Counted from the first letter of the stretch, positions 32,379 through 45,215 are shown. The stretch: 64,000 nucleotides of DNA from an uncultured delta proteobacterium (GCA_903907985.1 CAIVQG010000035.1:62001-126000); one strand, 5' to 3'. Notes: generated by a model from the sequence alone, not told the origin. A program made the numbers and translations.

Positions 32379-33200
32379 ATGGATGAACGACCTCAACAGA
32401 TAATAATTAAAAAAGTGAAAAAGAATAAAGGCGGTGGCGCTCACGGGGGCTCCTGGAAGGTAGCCTATGCCGACTTTGTGACGGCCATGATGGCCTTTTT
32501 TCTCATGCTTTGGCTTTTAAGCATGGTTTCTGACGAAAAGAAAGCGTCTCTTTCCGTGTATTTCGAGAAATATAGTATTTTTCAGGAAGGCGGCCGATCG
32601 GCAATTACTACAAAAAACGCAAAATTAACAGATCCCAATTTTATCAACCAGAAGGAAGATACCTCTCAGGCATCTAAAACGGCTGTTAAAGGAAAAAAAA
32701 CGGGCGAGCTTTCCCACAAAGTAAAGCAGGAGATAGATGCCCGAGATGAAGAATTAGTAAAAAAAATAAGAGCCTCTGTTGACGAAAAGATGGCCGGAGT
32801 ACGCGATCAAATATTAGTCGATGTAATTGAAGGAGGTGTCAGAATTCAAATTATTGATACGGAGGGAAGCATGATGTTCCCCTTGGGGTCCTTTCAGCCG
32901 ACACCGAAAGCAAAAGAGATATTGAAGCTTGTTTCGTCAAATCTCAAAGAGATACCCGGACGCATTGTTGTGGAGGGACACACTGATTCCGCACCTTTCA
33001 AGGGAGGTCAAATAACAAACTGGGAGCTTTCCACCTCACGAGCCTCATCTGCCCGTAAGGAGCTAGAAGTAAATGGAGTGGATTCATCAAGAATTGCCCG
33101 GGTAGTCGGCTATGCAGACGCTGAACTGCTGATTCCCCTTGATCCGCGAGATCAGCGCAATAGAAGAATCAGTATAATTATTTTGAACACAAAAAACTAA
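32379..33200 (+). CDS. motB: Flagellar stator protein MotB
   Basis: 273 residues. The N-terminal segment GAHGGSWKVAYADFVTAMM leads into the single membrane helix with the proton-binding Asp (about residue 31). A plug/linker region follows, then an OmpA-like peptidoglycan-binding domain (about 150-270) with VVEGHTDSAPF and NWELSTSRA. It anchors the stator to the cell wall. The plus-strand unit ends here, tail to tail with cheX, with no obvious terminator in the 17-base gap. Confidence 0.95.
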   Translation: MDERPQQIIIKKVKKNKGGGAHGGSWKVAYADFVTAMMAFFLMLWLLSMVSDEKKASLSVYFEKYSIFQEGGRSAITTKNAKLTDPNFINQKEDTSQASKTAVKGKKTGELSHKVKQEIDARDEELVKKIRASVDEKMAGVRDQILVDVIEGGVRIQIIDTEGSMMFPLGSFQPTPKAKEILKLVSSNLKEIPGRIVVEGHTDSAPFKGGQITNWELSTSRASSARKELEVNGVDSSRIARVVGYADAELLIPLDPRDQRNRRISIIILNTKN

Positions 33201-33217
33201 ACAAATACTCAATTAAA

Positions 33218-33679
33218 TTATTCGGCCAGACAAACATCCACGACAAAAGTGCCCTCATCAATATCAAAAGGAATGATTAAACTAGGCCCTCCCATAACAT
33301 GTGTTATTGAATGTCCCTTCCCGGCGACAACTGTCGGAATAGCTGCCTGAATATAAAATCCTTCCGCCTCCAAATTTTTCCTGGCCACACCAGAGATCAT
33401 ATTAGTGATTTCACCAACTGCATCTTTAATATCACTGTTGATGGATTTTATATCCTCCCCCAGCATGTTGGATACTATTTTCAATATTGCTCCTTCGCTG
33501 AAACTTAAAGCAAGAGACCCGGCTGCAGAACCCGTCAAACCGATAATACCGGAAACATCTCCCTTGGCAGCACTATCAACCTTCAGATAAGGTTTCCCTG
33601 CTCGAGGTTCTACAAAAGCCATCGTCTTCAAAACACTTATGGTACCTTCCAAAAACGGATTAATAAATTTTACATTCAT
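33218..33679 (-). CDS. cheX: CheX-family chemotaxis phosphatase
   Basis: 153 residues in the CheC/CheX/FliY fold. The conserved E-x-x-N pair appears in AVGEITNMISGVARKNL (about 85-101), the residues that dephosphorylate CheY-P in CheX. The N-terminal MNVKFINPFLEGTISVL is typical. It is last in the cheB-cheA-cheY-cheX group. No cheZ was seen, so CheX proteins probably reset the signal. Confidence 0.85.
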   Translation of the reverse strand: MNVKFINPFLEGTISVLKTMAFVEPRAGKPYLKVDSAAKGDVSGIIGLTGSAAGSLALSFSEGAILKIVSNMLGEDIKSINSDIKDAVGEITNMISGVARKNLEAEGFYIQAAIPTVVAGKGHSITHVMGGPSLIIPFDIDEGTFVVDVCLAE

Positions 33680-33718
33680 AAAGCACCTATCCCACTGTTC
33701 AACATTAAACCTTCTTTC

Positions 33719-34108
33719 TTATTTATCCAGACCTTCCACTAATTTTTTAATTTTCTCATTTAGTACTTCCGCCGTAAAAGGTTTAACAATATAATTATTT
33801 ACTCCGGCCTTCACTGCTGCCACCACATTGTCCTGCAACGCTTCAGCCGTTACCATGAGAAATGGTGTTTTTGCCAATTCAGCATCAGCCCGAACTGCTT
33901 TAAGTAATTCCAAGCCGGACATATTCGGCATATTCCAATCGGAAACAACGACATCAATCTTCTGCGACTTCAGTGTTTTAAAAGCCATCGCACCATCTTC
34001 AGCTTCCACAATATCATCGTATCCGCCTTGCTTGAGCAAGTTGCGGACCACCTTTCTCATTGTGGCAAAATCATCAACAACTAAGATTTTGACGCTTCTA
34101 TCTGCCAT
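33719..34108 (-). CDS. cheY: Chemotaxis response regulator CheY
   Basis: 129-residue single receiver domain. Acidic pair in ILVVDDFATMRKVVRNLLKQ, phosphoacceptor Asp in VVVSDWNMPNMSG, Thr/Ser in FLMVTAE and Lys in NNYIVKPF. The DWNMP stretch is characteristic of motor-binding CheY. It sits 45 bases after cheA, and its phosphorylated form would bind FliM. Confidence 0.93.
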   Translation of the reverse strand: MADRSVKILVVDDFATMRKVVRNLLKQGGYDDIVEAEDGAMAFKTLKSQKIDVVVSDWNMPNMSGLELLKAVRADAELAKTPFLMVTAEALQDNVVAAVKAGVNNYIVKPFTAEVLNEKIKKLVEGLDK

Positions 34109-34153
34109 AATTATACCTCACTTTATTTTTCCTCTGAGAAATGAAATTTCAGA

Positions 34154-37392
<3,239 letters not shown>

Positions 37393-37453
37393 CTACCTCT
37401 GTAAAAGTTAATTAATTTTATACCATTTTTATCTGCCCAACAAAACCATTATA

Positions 37454-37482
37454 ATTATCAGGCGATATCTCCAAAACATTTA
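37454..37482 (-). promoter_or_regulatory. Sigma-28-like promoter upstream of cheB
   Basis: On the minus strand TAAA (37479-37482), a 15-base spacer, then GCCTGATAAT (37454-37463). The FliA consensus is TAAA-N15-GCCGATAA; here one extra T splits the -10. The predicted start is near 37447. Confidence 0.4.
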
Positions 37483-37499
37483 CCGGGAATGCCTTGAAT

Positions 37500-37952
37500 T
37501 CAAGAAATACTCATTTTAACTCCCAGCAGGCTTTCATTTGATTCAAAAGACAAGTTCCAGACTGTCTCGCTTGCAGCTATTTCTTGCGTTGCAAACACTC
37601 CGGATTCATTTTTAAATACGGGAATGGAGAGATCAAACACTTTCGATGAGTCATATTTTTGCAAAAAATTCCCCCCGATCATGTTAACGGCTTCTTTTGC
37701 ACAATCTTCAATTAGTTTCAGGTTTACTCCAACCTCATCAACGCCCAGCATGTTTTGCACCATGGCTGAGGCTAAATCGCGTGTAAAAAATACATCGATA
37801 TCGCCTTTTATCGGTCCGATAAAATTAATCGATGCAATCATCTCGTATTTGACATCTTCATCCAAAGGCTCCAGAAAGACGAAGAACATTTTTTCAAATA
37901 CTTCAAAAATCGCATTCATCAGTAGTTCTTGTATCTTCTTTGTATTCTCCAT
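37500..37952 (-). CDS. Second CheX/CheC-like protein
   Basis: 150 residues. It has the fold pattern of CheC/CheX with one conserved E-x-x-N (CAKEAVNMIGGNFLQKY, about 85-101). It is more divergent from CheX than the gene at 33218. Its start overlaps the end of the upstream cheY-like gene by 50 bases, an unusually long overlap, but the AGGAG eight to nine bases before the ATG supports it. It probably dephosphorylates the partner receiver encoded just upstream. Confidence 0.75.
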   Translation of the reverse strand: MENTKKIQELLMNAIFEVFEKMFFVFLEPLDEDVKYEMIASINFIGPIKGDIDVFFTRDLASAMVQNMLGVDEVGVNLKLIEDCAKEAVNMIGGNFLQKYDSSKVFDLSIPVFKNESGVFATQEIAASETVWNLSFESNESLLGVKMSIS

Positions 37953-38334
37953 TTTCGGAAACTCCTATGACTTGATGAAGGACTTTTCTGATATCTTCCG
38001 GCAAAAAAGGCTTTTTGATAAAACCTTTTGCCCCTCGTTTAAAGGCTTCCTGCATACGCTCGGAACTTCCTTCAGTTGTTATCATGATTACCGGAATTTC
38101 TTTTAAGGTTTCGTTTTTCTTCAATTGGTCCAGAAGTTCCAATCCATTCATTTCCGGCATGTTGATATCGGAGATTATGACGTCAACCCAATTTTCAGCA
38201 AGGACTTCCAAGGCTTCTCTCCCATTCCCGGCCTGCAAACATTGATCCATTTGAAACCCGGAAATAGTTACAATTTTTTTAATAACGGCCCTCATGGCGT
38301 TGGAATCATCTACAATTAACACATTGAATGACAT
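37903..38334 (-). CDS. CheY-like response regulator
   Basis: 143-residue single receiver domain. Acidic pair in LIVDDSNAMRAVIKKIV, phosphoacceptor in VIISDINMPEMNGLELL, Thr in VIMITTEGS and Lys in GFIKKPF. A charged C-terminal tail of about 18 residues (EYKEDTRTTDECDF) is read from the overlap with the next gene. It lies between the HDOD gene and the second CheX-like gene; the pair likely forms a receiver/phosphatase module. Confidence 0.88.
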   Translation of the reverse strand: MSFNVLIVDDSNAMRAVIKKIVTISGFQMDQCLQAGNGREALEVLAENWVDVIISDINMPEMNGLELLDQLKKNETLKEIPVIMITTEGSSERMQEAFKRGAKGFIKKPFLPEDIRKVLHQVIGVSENGEYKEDTRTTDECDF

Positions 38335-38374
38335 AACGTCACCTTCCCTTTTTTAAGTTCGTCTACGTTATTTA

Positions 38375-39226
38375 TCATATAATACTGATGATTTCTTTGG
38401 CATGGTTCAAGTCGTCCGATAGCAAGACCATACTCATTTCCAAATCCTTCATTCTTAAATTGAATTTTTTTAATACCTGGCTGACCGCACGGTAGGAAAG
38501 CCCGTCCACGCCGCCACCGAAGCCCAACATCAAGCAAGCTTGATCAGCAATGTAAACCATCCAGGGCATCATCTTTTCTTCTTTTTCCAACAAATCCGGC
38601 CGGTGATGGAAAGATATCGCCTCGATAATTTCTGTCGGAAATTTCCAGTATGCTGCAATTTTGCCACCTAACTCTGCATGATTGATTCCTATTACACTTT
38701 CTTCAGCTTCTAAAAAAGATACATTTTGAGTTGACACCAGTGCGGATATCTTAACCAGAGAGTCACGAACAAATTCACCCATAATTATTTTTCCCACATC
38801 ATGCAGAAGAGCAGCTGTATAAAGAGTGGTATCTTCGTGCCCAGTTACTTTTTTGGAAATAATCTGCGACATCAGAGCTACGGCCACAGAATGTTCCCAT
38901 AAATCTGTCACCTTATCAAAGTAGCCGGGAGCACCCTTTTTATAATATTTAGAAACTCCCGCTGTCTGAATTGCTCTCAATAAGTTTTGTTGACCAAGGT
39001 AAACGACGGCATCGTTGATGTTGCTTATTTTATGCCGGGGCCCGAAATAAGCAGAATTGGCCATTTTTAAAATATTTGCAGTTATGGACGGATCAAATTT
39101 AATTACACCTGCTACTTCATTGACAGAATAATCCGGCTTCGTCAGTAACTGAGCCACCTTGTTGCCAGTTGCCGGAAATGCAGGAATTGTATTTATTGAT
39201 TTTAATATGCGATCAAGTGTTTTCAT
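38375..39226 (-). CDS. HDOD-domain protein
   Basis: 283 residues, mainly one HDOD domain (about 10-200) with IPAFPATGNKVAQLL, ITANILKMANSAYFGP and ALLHDVGKIIMGEF. HDOD is a degenerate HD fold used in signalling; such genes are common in deltaproteobacterial chemotaxis clusters. The HD pair is present in LHDVGK. The start overlaps the cheD stop by four bases. The exact role is unknown. Confidence 0.88.
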   Translation of the reverse strand: MKTLDRILKSINTIPAFPATGNKVAQLLTKPDYSVNEVAGVIKFDPSITANILKMANSAYFGPRHKISNINDAVVYLGQQNLLRAIQTAGVSKYYKKGAPGYFDKVTDLWEHSVAVALMSQIISKKVTGHEDTTLYTAALLHDVGKIIMGEFVRDSLVKISALVSTQNVSFLEAEESVIGINHAELGGKIAAYWKFPTEIIEAISFHHRPDLLEKEEKMMPWMVYIADQACLMLGFGGGVDGLSYRAVSQVLKKFNLRMKDLEMSMVLLSDDLNHAKEIISII

Positions 39227-39705
39227 AATTCTTTCATTTCACCCCCGGAAGTGCGCACAAAAACTTTACCAGTGGATATTTCTAAACGAACGGTACGATT
39301 ATAATTCAGGCCGATATCTTCCTTGTCGATCATGACGTTATTCTTCCAAAATATTTTCCGCATGGCCATAATATTTTTTTGCCCGATACGGAAAAAATTG
39401 GTGTCATCCAATATACTGGCTCCACCGGCTGCTTTAACAACCATTCTCTTTTTATCTGCACCCAACTTATAACACGATTTAAATAACAGCGGGATACCTG
39501 TATCGGCGAACATCTCCGGATTTTCTCTGGCCTTATTTTGATCCAGACTGGATTCAGGCAACATGTAATGTAACATGCCGCCGACTTTGGCAATTGGATC
39601 AAAAACAACTATCCCTATACAGGAACCTAAGGCATAAGTTATAATTACATCGCCTGCATTATTACTAACTTTAATATCCGATATTCCTACAATTAAATCG
39701 CTCAT
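39223..39705 (-). CDS. cheD: Chemoreceptor glutamine deamidase CheD
   Basis: 160 residues with the CheD active site: Thr in ITYALGSCIGI, the catalytic Cys in GSCIG (about residue 29) and His in GGMLHYMLPES (about residue 46). CheD deamidates receptor glutamines and, in many species, is regulated by CheC. It follows cheR by four bases, the usual order. Confidence 0.94.
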   Translation of the reverse strand: MSDLIVGISDIKVSNNAGDVIITYALGSCIGIVVFDPIAKVGGMLHYMLPESSLDQNKARENPEMFADTGIPLLFKSCYKLGADKKRMVVKAAGGASILDDTNFFRIGQKNIMAMRKIFWKNNVMIDKEDIGLNYNRTVRLEISTGKVFVRTSGGEMKEL

Positions 39706-39709
39706 ATAA

Positions 39710-40537
39710 TCACTTTTGATAAACGCTCGGCTCTATGTATTTAAAAGGGTGTTTCAAACTAGTTAAGCTTTCCGAATGTCCGACAAAAAAATAGCCGTCA
39801 TTTTTCAAACTACCATAATATTTATTAACCAATTTGGTTTGAGTAATTTTATCAAAATAAATCATTACATTGCGACAAAAGATTACATCATAATTAGAGT
39901 CTGACGGAAATTCATCCATCAAGTTAAACCTCTTAAAAGTAATTATATCTTTGATATTTTTTTTAATCCGGTAGTAACCTTCAGAACGGCCATTTCCTAT
40001 TTGGAAATATTTTCCCAAGACAGCGGAACTGATCTTTTTTACTCTTTCTTCAGGATAAATTGCCGCTTCAGCTACTCGCAATACTTTTGTGGAAATATCA
40101 GTAGCAAGAATTCTGGCATCTAATGGCCTCATTCCGGCTACTTCCTTTATGGTTATGGCAATCGTGTAGGGCTCTTCTCCCGTAGAACAGCCCGCAGACC
40201 AAATATTAATTTTGGGAATAGCACCGCCGGAACCTGCTCTTTCCAGTATCGATGACACGATAGACCGTAATCGGACAAAATGACTTTCTTCGCGAAAAAA
40301 AGATGTTAAATTGGTAGAAATAGAATCAATCATTGCGATCAATTCGTCTTTACCATCTTTCGTTGTCACATAGCGGCAATAATCACTGAAAGATTTATAG
40401 TTACCCTCCCGCAAGCGGGCACCCAGACGGGCTTTTACTAATTCTCTTTTGCCTTCGTGAAGATTTATTCCACATTGCTCGTAAATAAGCTTACTAATTT
40501 TTTCAAATTCGCTATCTTTAAGTTCAAATTGCATCAT
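39710..40537 (-). CDS. cheR: Chemoreceptor methyltransferase CheR
   Basis: 275 residues from the ATG at 40537 (MMQFELKDSEFEKISKLI). The frame extends to a TTG at 40585 without support. The N-terminal helical domain (about 5-80, GINLHEGKRELVKARLGARL) is followed by the SAM-binding domain with the NIWSAGCSTGEEPYTIAI motif and FCRNVMIYFD. CheR methylates receptors. It is the first gene of the cheR-cheD-HDOD-cheY-cheX-like run; I found no clear sigma-54 or sigma-28 site upstream. Confidence 0.95.
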   Translation of the reverse strand: MMQFELKDSEFEKISKLIYEQCGINLHEGKRELVKARLGARLREGNYKSFSDYCRYVTTKDGKDELIAMIDSISTNLTSFFREESHFVRLRSIVSSILERAGSGGAIPKINIWSAGCSTGEEPYTIAITIKEVAGMRPLDARILATDISTKVLRVAEAAIYPEERVKKISSAVLGKYFQIGNGRSEGYYRIKKNIKDIITFKRFNLMDEFPSDSNYDVIFCRNVMIYFDKITQTKLVNKYYGSLKNDGYFFVGHSESLTSLKHPFKYIEPSVYQK

Positions 40538-41099
40538 AACACTGTCATTCGTCAGATTTAAATTTTTAAAAAATTCTCGCAACAAGTCATTAAATTTTTC
40601 ATGTTACTTTTAAGCTGTATATCCATCTTTGTAAAGAAAATAAAGATTTTTTGCTAATTTTATGTTTAAAAGAATAAAGTTGTTTTTGGATAATTTTCAA
40701 TTCTTTTCTTAACATTTTTTGATATTACCATAACAACAGGCAATTCGAAAGAACATAAGATTCATTTGATTAGTAGCCTTTCTTTTCCCGCCAAAGGGGT
40801 AAAAATTAAAATACAAACATACTTAACTGAAAGATAATGTATTTTAGCAGATTAAAATGATTCCCCTGCCCCTTTCTCTGAATCCGCAAGAGGGTGCATT
40901 CTTCTGTTATTACTAATATTTCTATAAATACCAAATAATTATTGCAGGTTAATTGACGCCACATAAATCTTATGATTGTTTTTTGACGCTTCTTTAATTG
41001 TTTACTATTGTTTTTTTGATATTTTTATCTTAGGATGAGCATCAGTCTTATCCACTGCGGCAATTCCGCAATAACAGCTATTGAACTATTGGAAATTAA
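40538..41099. other. 562-base AT-rich divergent intergenic region
   Basis: Between cheR (minus) and the regulator at 41100 (plus). It is strongly AT-rich. I see a possible sigma-70 promoter (40983-41011) and a short inverted repeat GCGGCAATTCCGC (41057-41069), and otherwise nothing I can name. Confidence 0.5.
40983..41011 (+). promoter_or_regulatory. Candidate sigma-70 promoter of the regulator at 41100
   Basis: TTGACG (40983-40988), 17-base spacer, TATTGT (41006-41011). The -10 matches four of six. Confidence 0.35.
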
Positions 41100-42491
41100 A
41101 TGAAACATGGTAAAATTCTTATCGCTGATGACAATGAGTTCAACAGAGATAACCTCGCTCAATTACTTAAAGAAGACGGGCATGAAGTTAAAACTGTCTG
41201 TGACGGTAGGGAAGGAATTGAAGCATTCCTGGAAGATAAATTTGATCTGGTAATTACTGACCTACAAATGCCCAACGTTGACGGATTGGAATTCCTTAAA
41301 TACATTAAGAACACCAATAGCGATAACATTGTCATTATGATTACAGGCTACGGCACAATAAATTCAGCCGTGGAATCAATGAAACTGGGCGCTTTCGATT
41401 ATATTACCAAACCTATCAAAGAAGATATTGTTAAATTATCAGTTAATCGAGCCCTGTCTTTTGCCAAATTACATGAAGAAAACATTTCTCTTAAAGAACA
41501 TCTCCAGGAGAGACAAAAGTTTGACAAAATTATTGGTTACAGCGATTGCATGAAAAAAGTTTTTGCGACCATCGACAAGGTTTCCGCTTCCGACAGCACC
41601 ATCCTTATTGACGGTGAAAGTGGTACGGGTAAAGAATTGGTCGCCCGGGCTATTCATTTTAAAAGTGACAGAAATAATCAACCCTTGATTGCCGTCAACT
41701 GTGGCGCCATACCGGAAGACTTGCTGGAAAGCGAACTTTTCGGTCATGAAAAAGGGGCTTTCACCGGGGCAATTCGCAATAGAATGGGACGGTTTGAGCT
41801 TGCGCAGGGGGGAACAATATTTCTCGATGAAATTGGTGATATGAGTCCGGCCCTGCAAGTTAAAGTTCTGAGAGTAATTCAGGAAAAGCAATTTGAACGG
41901 ATTGGCGGCATAAAAACAATTAACGCTGATGTCCGTATTATAACCGCAACGAATCAAAATCTGGAGAAGGCCGTTGCGGAAAAACGATTCCGCGAAGATC
42001 TTTTTTATCGTATTAATGTTATCCCCATTCATTTACCGGCACTACGTGAACGTGGCTCGGATATCCTGATTCTGGCCAATCATTTCCTGGCGAATTTTAA
42101 TATATTAAAAAAGAAAAACGTGAAGCGTATTGCACCCGATGTAGTTAAGTATTTAAAACAATATCTATGGCCGGGTAATGTCCGCGAGCTGCAAAACTTA
42201 ATTGAGATGATTGTCGTTATGAAAGAAGAAGGCGAAATTTGCGTCGAAGATTTACCCTTAAAATTTCGCAATATCAATAAAACAATTGAGAGTAGTGCCA
42301 GTATCCACATAACTGACGAAGGCATTAATTTTAATGATCGCGTCAGCCAACTGGAAAGAGAGCTTCTACTGAAAGCTTTAAAAATTAGTGGCGGCGTGAA
42401 AAACAGAGCAGCCAAACTCCTTAATCTTAACCGCACCACATTAGTAGAAAAATTAAAAAGATTGAATATCGTTGACGGATGGATTGATTAA
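41100..42491 (+). CDS. Second sigma-54-dependent response regulator (NtrC family)
   Basis: 463 residues. Receiver (about 4-118, [33 protein letters not shown]), AAA+ domain (about 140-375) with [13 protein letters not shown] and GAFTGA, and a C-terminal Fis-type helix-turn-helix ([20 protein letters not shown]). No partner kinase is adjacent, so it may be an orphan. Its place at the edge of the chemotaxis cluster suggests a motility or surface role, but targets such as pilA (56800) cannot be excluded. Confidence 0.9.
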   Translation: MKHGKILIADDNEFNRDNLAQLLKEDGHEVKTVCDGREGIEAFLEDKFDLVITDLQMPNVDGLEFLKYIKNTNSDNIVIMITGYGTINSAVESMKLGAFDYITKPIKEDIVKLSVNRALSFAKLHEENISLKEHLQERQKFDKIIGYSDCMKKVFATIDKVSASDSTILIDGESGTGKELVARAIHFKSDRNNQPLIAVNCGAIPEDLLESELFGHEKGAFTGAIRNRMGRFELAQGGTIFLDEIGDMSPALQVKVLRVIQEKQFERIGGIKTINADVRIITATNQNLEKAVAEKRFREDLFYRINVIPIHLPALRERGSDILILANHFLANFNILKKKNVKRIAPDVVKYLKQYLWPGNVRELQNLIEMIVVMKEEGEICVEDLPLKFRNINKTIESSASIHITDEGINFNDRVSQLERELLLKALKISGGVKNRAAKLLNLNRTTLVEKLKRLNIVDGWID

Positions 42492-42818
42492 GTATCCGAG
42501 TATGGGCTGAGCTGAACAACGACAGCAGATGCAATGAAATAACTTCGTGCTGAATCCTTCTTCACATGTAGTTCACCTTAATTTAAGTTTCATTAGATCA
42601 TTATAATCACTTTTTCAATGATGCCGACGTAAACCGGCGACAGATTAATCGTTTGCCGGAAACCCATTGTGCACACGATGAAGAAGACAACGGCGCAGCC
42701 AACAAAATCATCCCCAGAAAGCTAATTGGTGTCATTCTCTAAGTAGTAATCCGTCAGGCATTACCGTCCAAAACGCAGAAAAGGGACTAGCCTCATCAGC
42801 TAATCCCTTTTAATTATT
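42492..42818. other. 327-base intergenic region before initiator tRNA
   Basis: It contains the tRNA terminator (42779-42811). A minus-strand frame of 42 codons (42607-42735) starts like a signal peptide (MTPISFLGMILLAA) but has no ribosome site or other support. Nothing else is recognised. Confidence 0.4.
42779..42811 (-). terminator. Terminator downstream of initiator tRNA
   Basis: The hairpin AAAAGGGATTAGC / GCTAGTCCCTTTT (minus strand, one mismatch) ends in four T. It starts eight bases after the tRNA CCA. Confidence 0.7.
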
Positions 42819-42895
<77 letters not shown>

Positions 42896-42995
42896 ATATT
42901 GCAGTATTCGAAAACTCCGGTTTTAGACCATTATCTCCAATATTTGTCAAGGAGTTATTTGGACAAACACCCGCATCATCTGAAAGTGCACCATG

Positions 42996-43841
42996 TCATT
43001 CAGTTATATATCCCATAAGACGGTATATAAGCTTTGCGGCCATAAAATCCGGGGCAACAATACCGGAAATGGGGGCCAGTTCCACCACATCAAAGCCACG
43101 AACTGTGCATGACCGGGAAACTGTTTTCAGTAAGCGTAGAACATTGCTCCAGTAAAGCCCCCCTGGTTCCGGAGTTCCTGTTGCCGGCATGATGGATGGA
43201 TCAAAGACATCCAGATCAATGCTGATAAAAACATCGCCTTTTAAATCCCGGCAAATTGTCTCGCACCAGTCTTTGTTTTCTAAAACGAACTCCGATGAAT
43301 AGGATTTGACTTTACTCTTAGGCAAAAAATCGGCTTCTTCTTTACTCATGCTCCGGATGCCTACCTGAACAAGCGGACATGTCTCGGAAATTCTTCTTGC
43401 TACCGAGGCATGGTTGAATGGGCTTCCCTGATAGCTTTCGCGCAGATCCGCATGAGCATCAAGTTGCAGTACTATCAATTCCGGATATTTTTCTTTGAGG
43501 GCTTCAACAGCACCGAAACTGATGCTATGTTCACCGCCCAGCATAACCGGTATCTTATCCATTTTCACGATTCGGGAAATTTTCTTACGCACGGCACCGA
43601 CCATATGTTTGGGCCCGCGCGCATCAATGGACAGAGGCAGTGTTGTATGAATGCCTGCTGTAAAAGTTTCTTTTTTCAATTCTTCGTCATAGAGCTCCAT
43701 ATTTGTGGAAGCTTCAATAATTGCCAACGGTCCCCGGCGGCTTCCCGGTTGATACGTTGAAGTTAGATCATAAGGAACGGGGACAACAACAAACAATGCA
43801 TCCCGCATTGAACATTCCGGATAAATTCCACCAAAATTCAT
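42996..43841 (-). CDS. speB: Agmatinase / ureohydrolase family protein
   Basis: 281 residues of the arginase/agmatinase fold. The metal-binding motifs are present: GGEHSIS (about 103-109), LDAHADLR (about 127-134) and SIDLDVFDPSIMPATGTPEPGG. This matches SpeB-type enzymes that hydrolyse agmatine to putrescine and urea. GGGG precedes the ATG. The gene stands alone between the tRNA and a divergent PAS gene; no speA is visible. Substrate assignment beyond the family is by similarity. Confidence 0.88.
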   Translation of the reverse strand: MNFGGIYPECSMRDALFVVVPVPYDLTSTYQPGSRRGPLAIIEASTNMELYDEELKKETFTAGIHTTLPLSIDARGPKHMVGAVRKKISRIVKMDKIPVMLGGEHSISFGAVEALKEKYPELIVLQLDAHADLRESYQGSPFNHASVARRISETCPLVQVGIRSMSKEEADFLPKSKVKSYSSEFVLENKDWCETICRDLKGDVFISIDLDVFDPSIMPATGTPEPGGLYWSNVLRLLKTVSRSCTVRGFDVVELAPISGIVAPDFMAAKLIYRLMGYITE

Positions 43842-44154
43842 AATTAAATCCCCAAACCCATTTACCAGCTATTATTTTAATAGTCCCGATATCAAAACAA
43901 TTCACTCAACCGGTTTGCCATCATCTTGAAATAATTAGGCTTTGTATTTCAAAAGATTACTCTTCCCGAAAGACCGAATTCTCTAACATATCAAATGCAA
44001 TAAGTCTATTTTTTTATGAATTTTGCATCATTCTCCGATAAAAATCAAAACATTACACCTCTTAACAGAACAAGTATTTTATTGACATAAAAGTTTCTTC
44101 TCCTTATAGTCATCAAACATAAAAGCAAATTTCTATTTAATCCATTTTCCCAAT
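43842..44154. other. 313-base divergent region between speB and PAS gene
   Basis: It holds a strong sigma-70 promoter for the PAS gene (44082-44110). I see no gene and no second clear promoter. Confidence 0.5.
44082..44110 (+). promoter_or_regulatory. Sigma-70 promoter of the PAS-domain gene
   Basis: TTGACA (44082-44087), 17-base spacer, TATAGT (44105-44110). The predicted start is near 44117, about 40 bases before the ATG. Confidence 0.7.
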
Positions 44155-45147
44155 ATGGTGCACTATATGAATAGTCAAGATCACCATGTAAATGGACCAC
44201 CTGAAGACATAAATGTTCTGAAGGCGAGAATCCGGGAACTTGAACAGAGGGTAGCCGAAGGCGAGGCTATTCGGGAATCTCTAGCCATCAGCGAAGTCAA
44301 ATTCAAGACAATCATCGATAATCTGAAAGACATCATTTTTACTCATGACGTAAATGGGACTGTAATCTATGTTACCTCCAGCGTCGAACAATATGGTTAC
44401 AGCGCAGATGATATTCTGGGCCAAAATATGTTGGATTTTGTTCACCCCGACGACTGGCAGATGGTTTCAGAGATTCATAACCATTTTATCAATTTCGGCG
44501 GTGAAATGGCTTTTGTCGTAAAGCTGTTAACCCGATCCGGCCAGGTCCGATTGATAGAAGACCATGCCAAAGCCGTACTGAACCGCGAAGGAAAGGTGAC
44601 ACATGTCGTCGGCATCCTGCGGGACATTACAGACAAGGTGGCAACGAAAGAAGCGCTGGAGAACATGAATGCGCAACTGGAAAAGCGTGTCTCAGAGCGT
44701 ACCATGGAGCTTTCCAAGGTATATGAAGACTTAAAAATCGAGATGAAGAAGCGTAAAAGGGCTGAAGATGCCAAGGGGAAATCGGAACATCTGCTCTCCG
44801 CAGTTATCGACTTTCTTCCCGACCCGACCTTTGTCATCGACGCGAACGGTATGGTTATTGTTTGGAATCATGCCATGGAGGAACTCACGGGTGTTGAGAC
44901 TTCATCCATATTGGAAAAAGGAGATTACGAATATTCCCTGCCTTTTTACGGGATAAAAAGACCAGTCCTTATTGATTTTGCCCTATGTCCGACAAAACGG
45001 CAAGACGACAAATACCTGGGGATCACGAAAAAAGGGGACACGTTTATTGCCGAAGCCTTCGCGCCGCTTCTGAAAAGCAAACCTACTTATCTCTGGGGAA
45101 TTGCCAAACCTTATTACGGTTCTAAGGGCAAAGTAGATAGGGATTAA
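44155..45147 (+). CDS. PAS-domain sensor protein without output domain
   Basis: 330 residues. An N-terminal coiled coil (about 20-50) leads into a first PAS/PAC unit (about 50-165, FKTIIDNLKDIIFTHDVNG, then VVGILRDITDKV). A second coiled coil (about 170-215) joins a second, divergent PAS (about 220-320). The protein ends without kinase, cyclase or DNA-binding domain. It could be a truncated sensor or a stand-alone ligand-binding protein. An alternative ATG is at 44167; neither has a strong ribosome site. Its codon and GC use look somewhat higher in GC than the flagellar genes. Confidence 0.8.
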   Translation: MVHYMNSQDHHVNGPPEDINVLKARIRELEQRVAEGEAIRESLAISEVKFKTIIDNLKDIIFTHDVNGTVIYVTSSVEQYGYSADDILGQNMLDFVHPDDWQMVSEIHNHFINFGGEMAFVVKLLTRSGQVRLIEDHAKAVLNREGKVTHVVGILRDITDKVATKEALENMNAQLEKRVSERTMELSKVYEDLKIEMKKRKRAEDAKGKSEHLLSAVIDFLPDPTFVIDANGMVIVWNHAMEELTGVETSSILEKGDYEYSLPFYGIKRPVLIDFALCPTKRQDDKYLGITKKGDTFIAEAFAPLLKSKPTYLWGIAKPYYGSKGKVDRD

Positions 45148-45215
45148 GTGACAGATTAAGGCACTATAGCCGTGTCCGGGAACTGATGTGAAATTTATTT
45201 CTTGTCCAGTCCTGC

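Noticed and set aside
42607-42735. A 42-residue minus-strand frame with a signal-peptide-like start
   Set aside because: No ribosome site, no family features and no neighbours that need it; kept only as a note in the intergenic entry.
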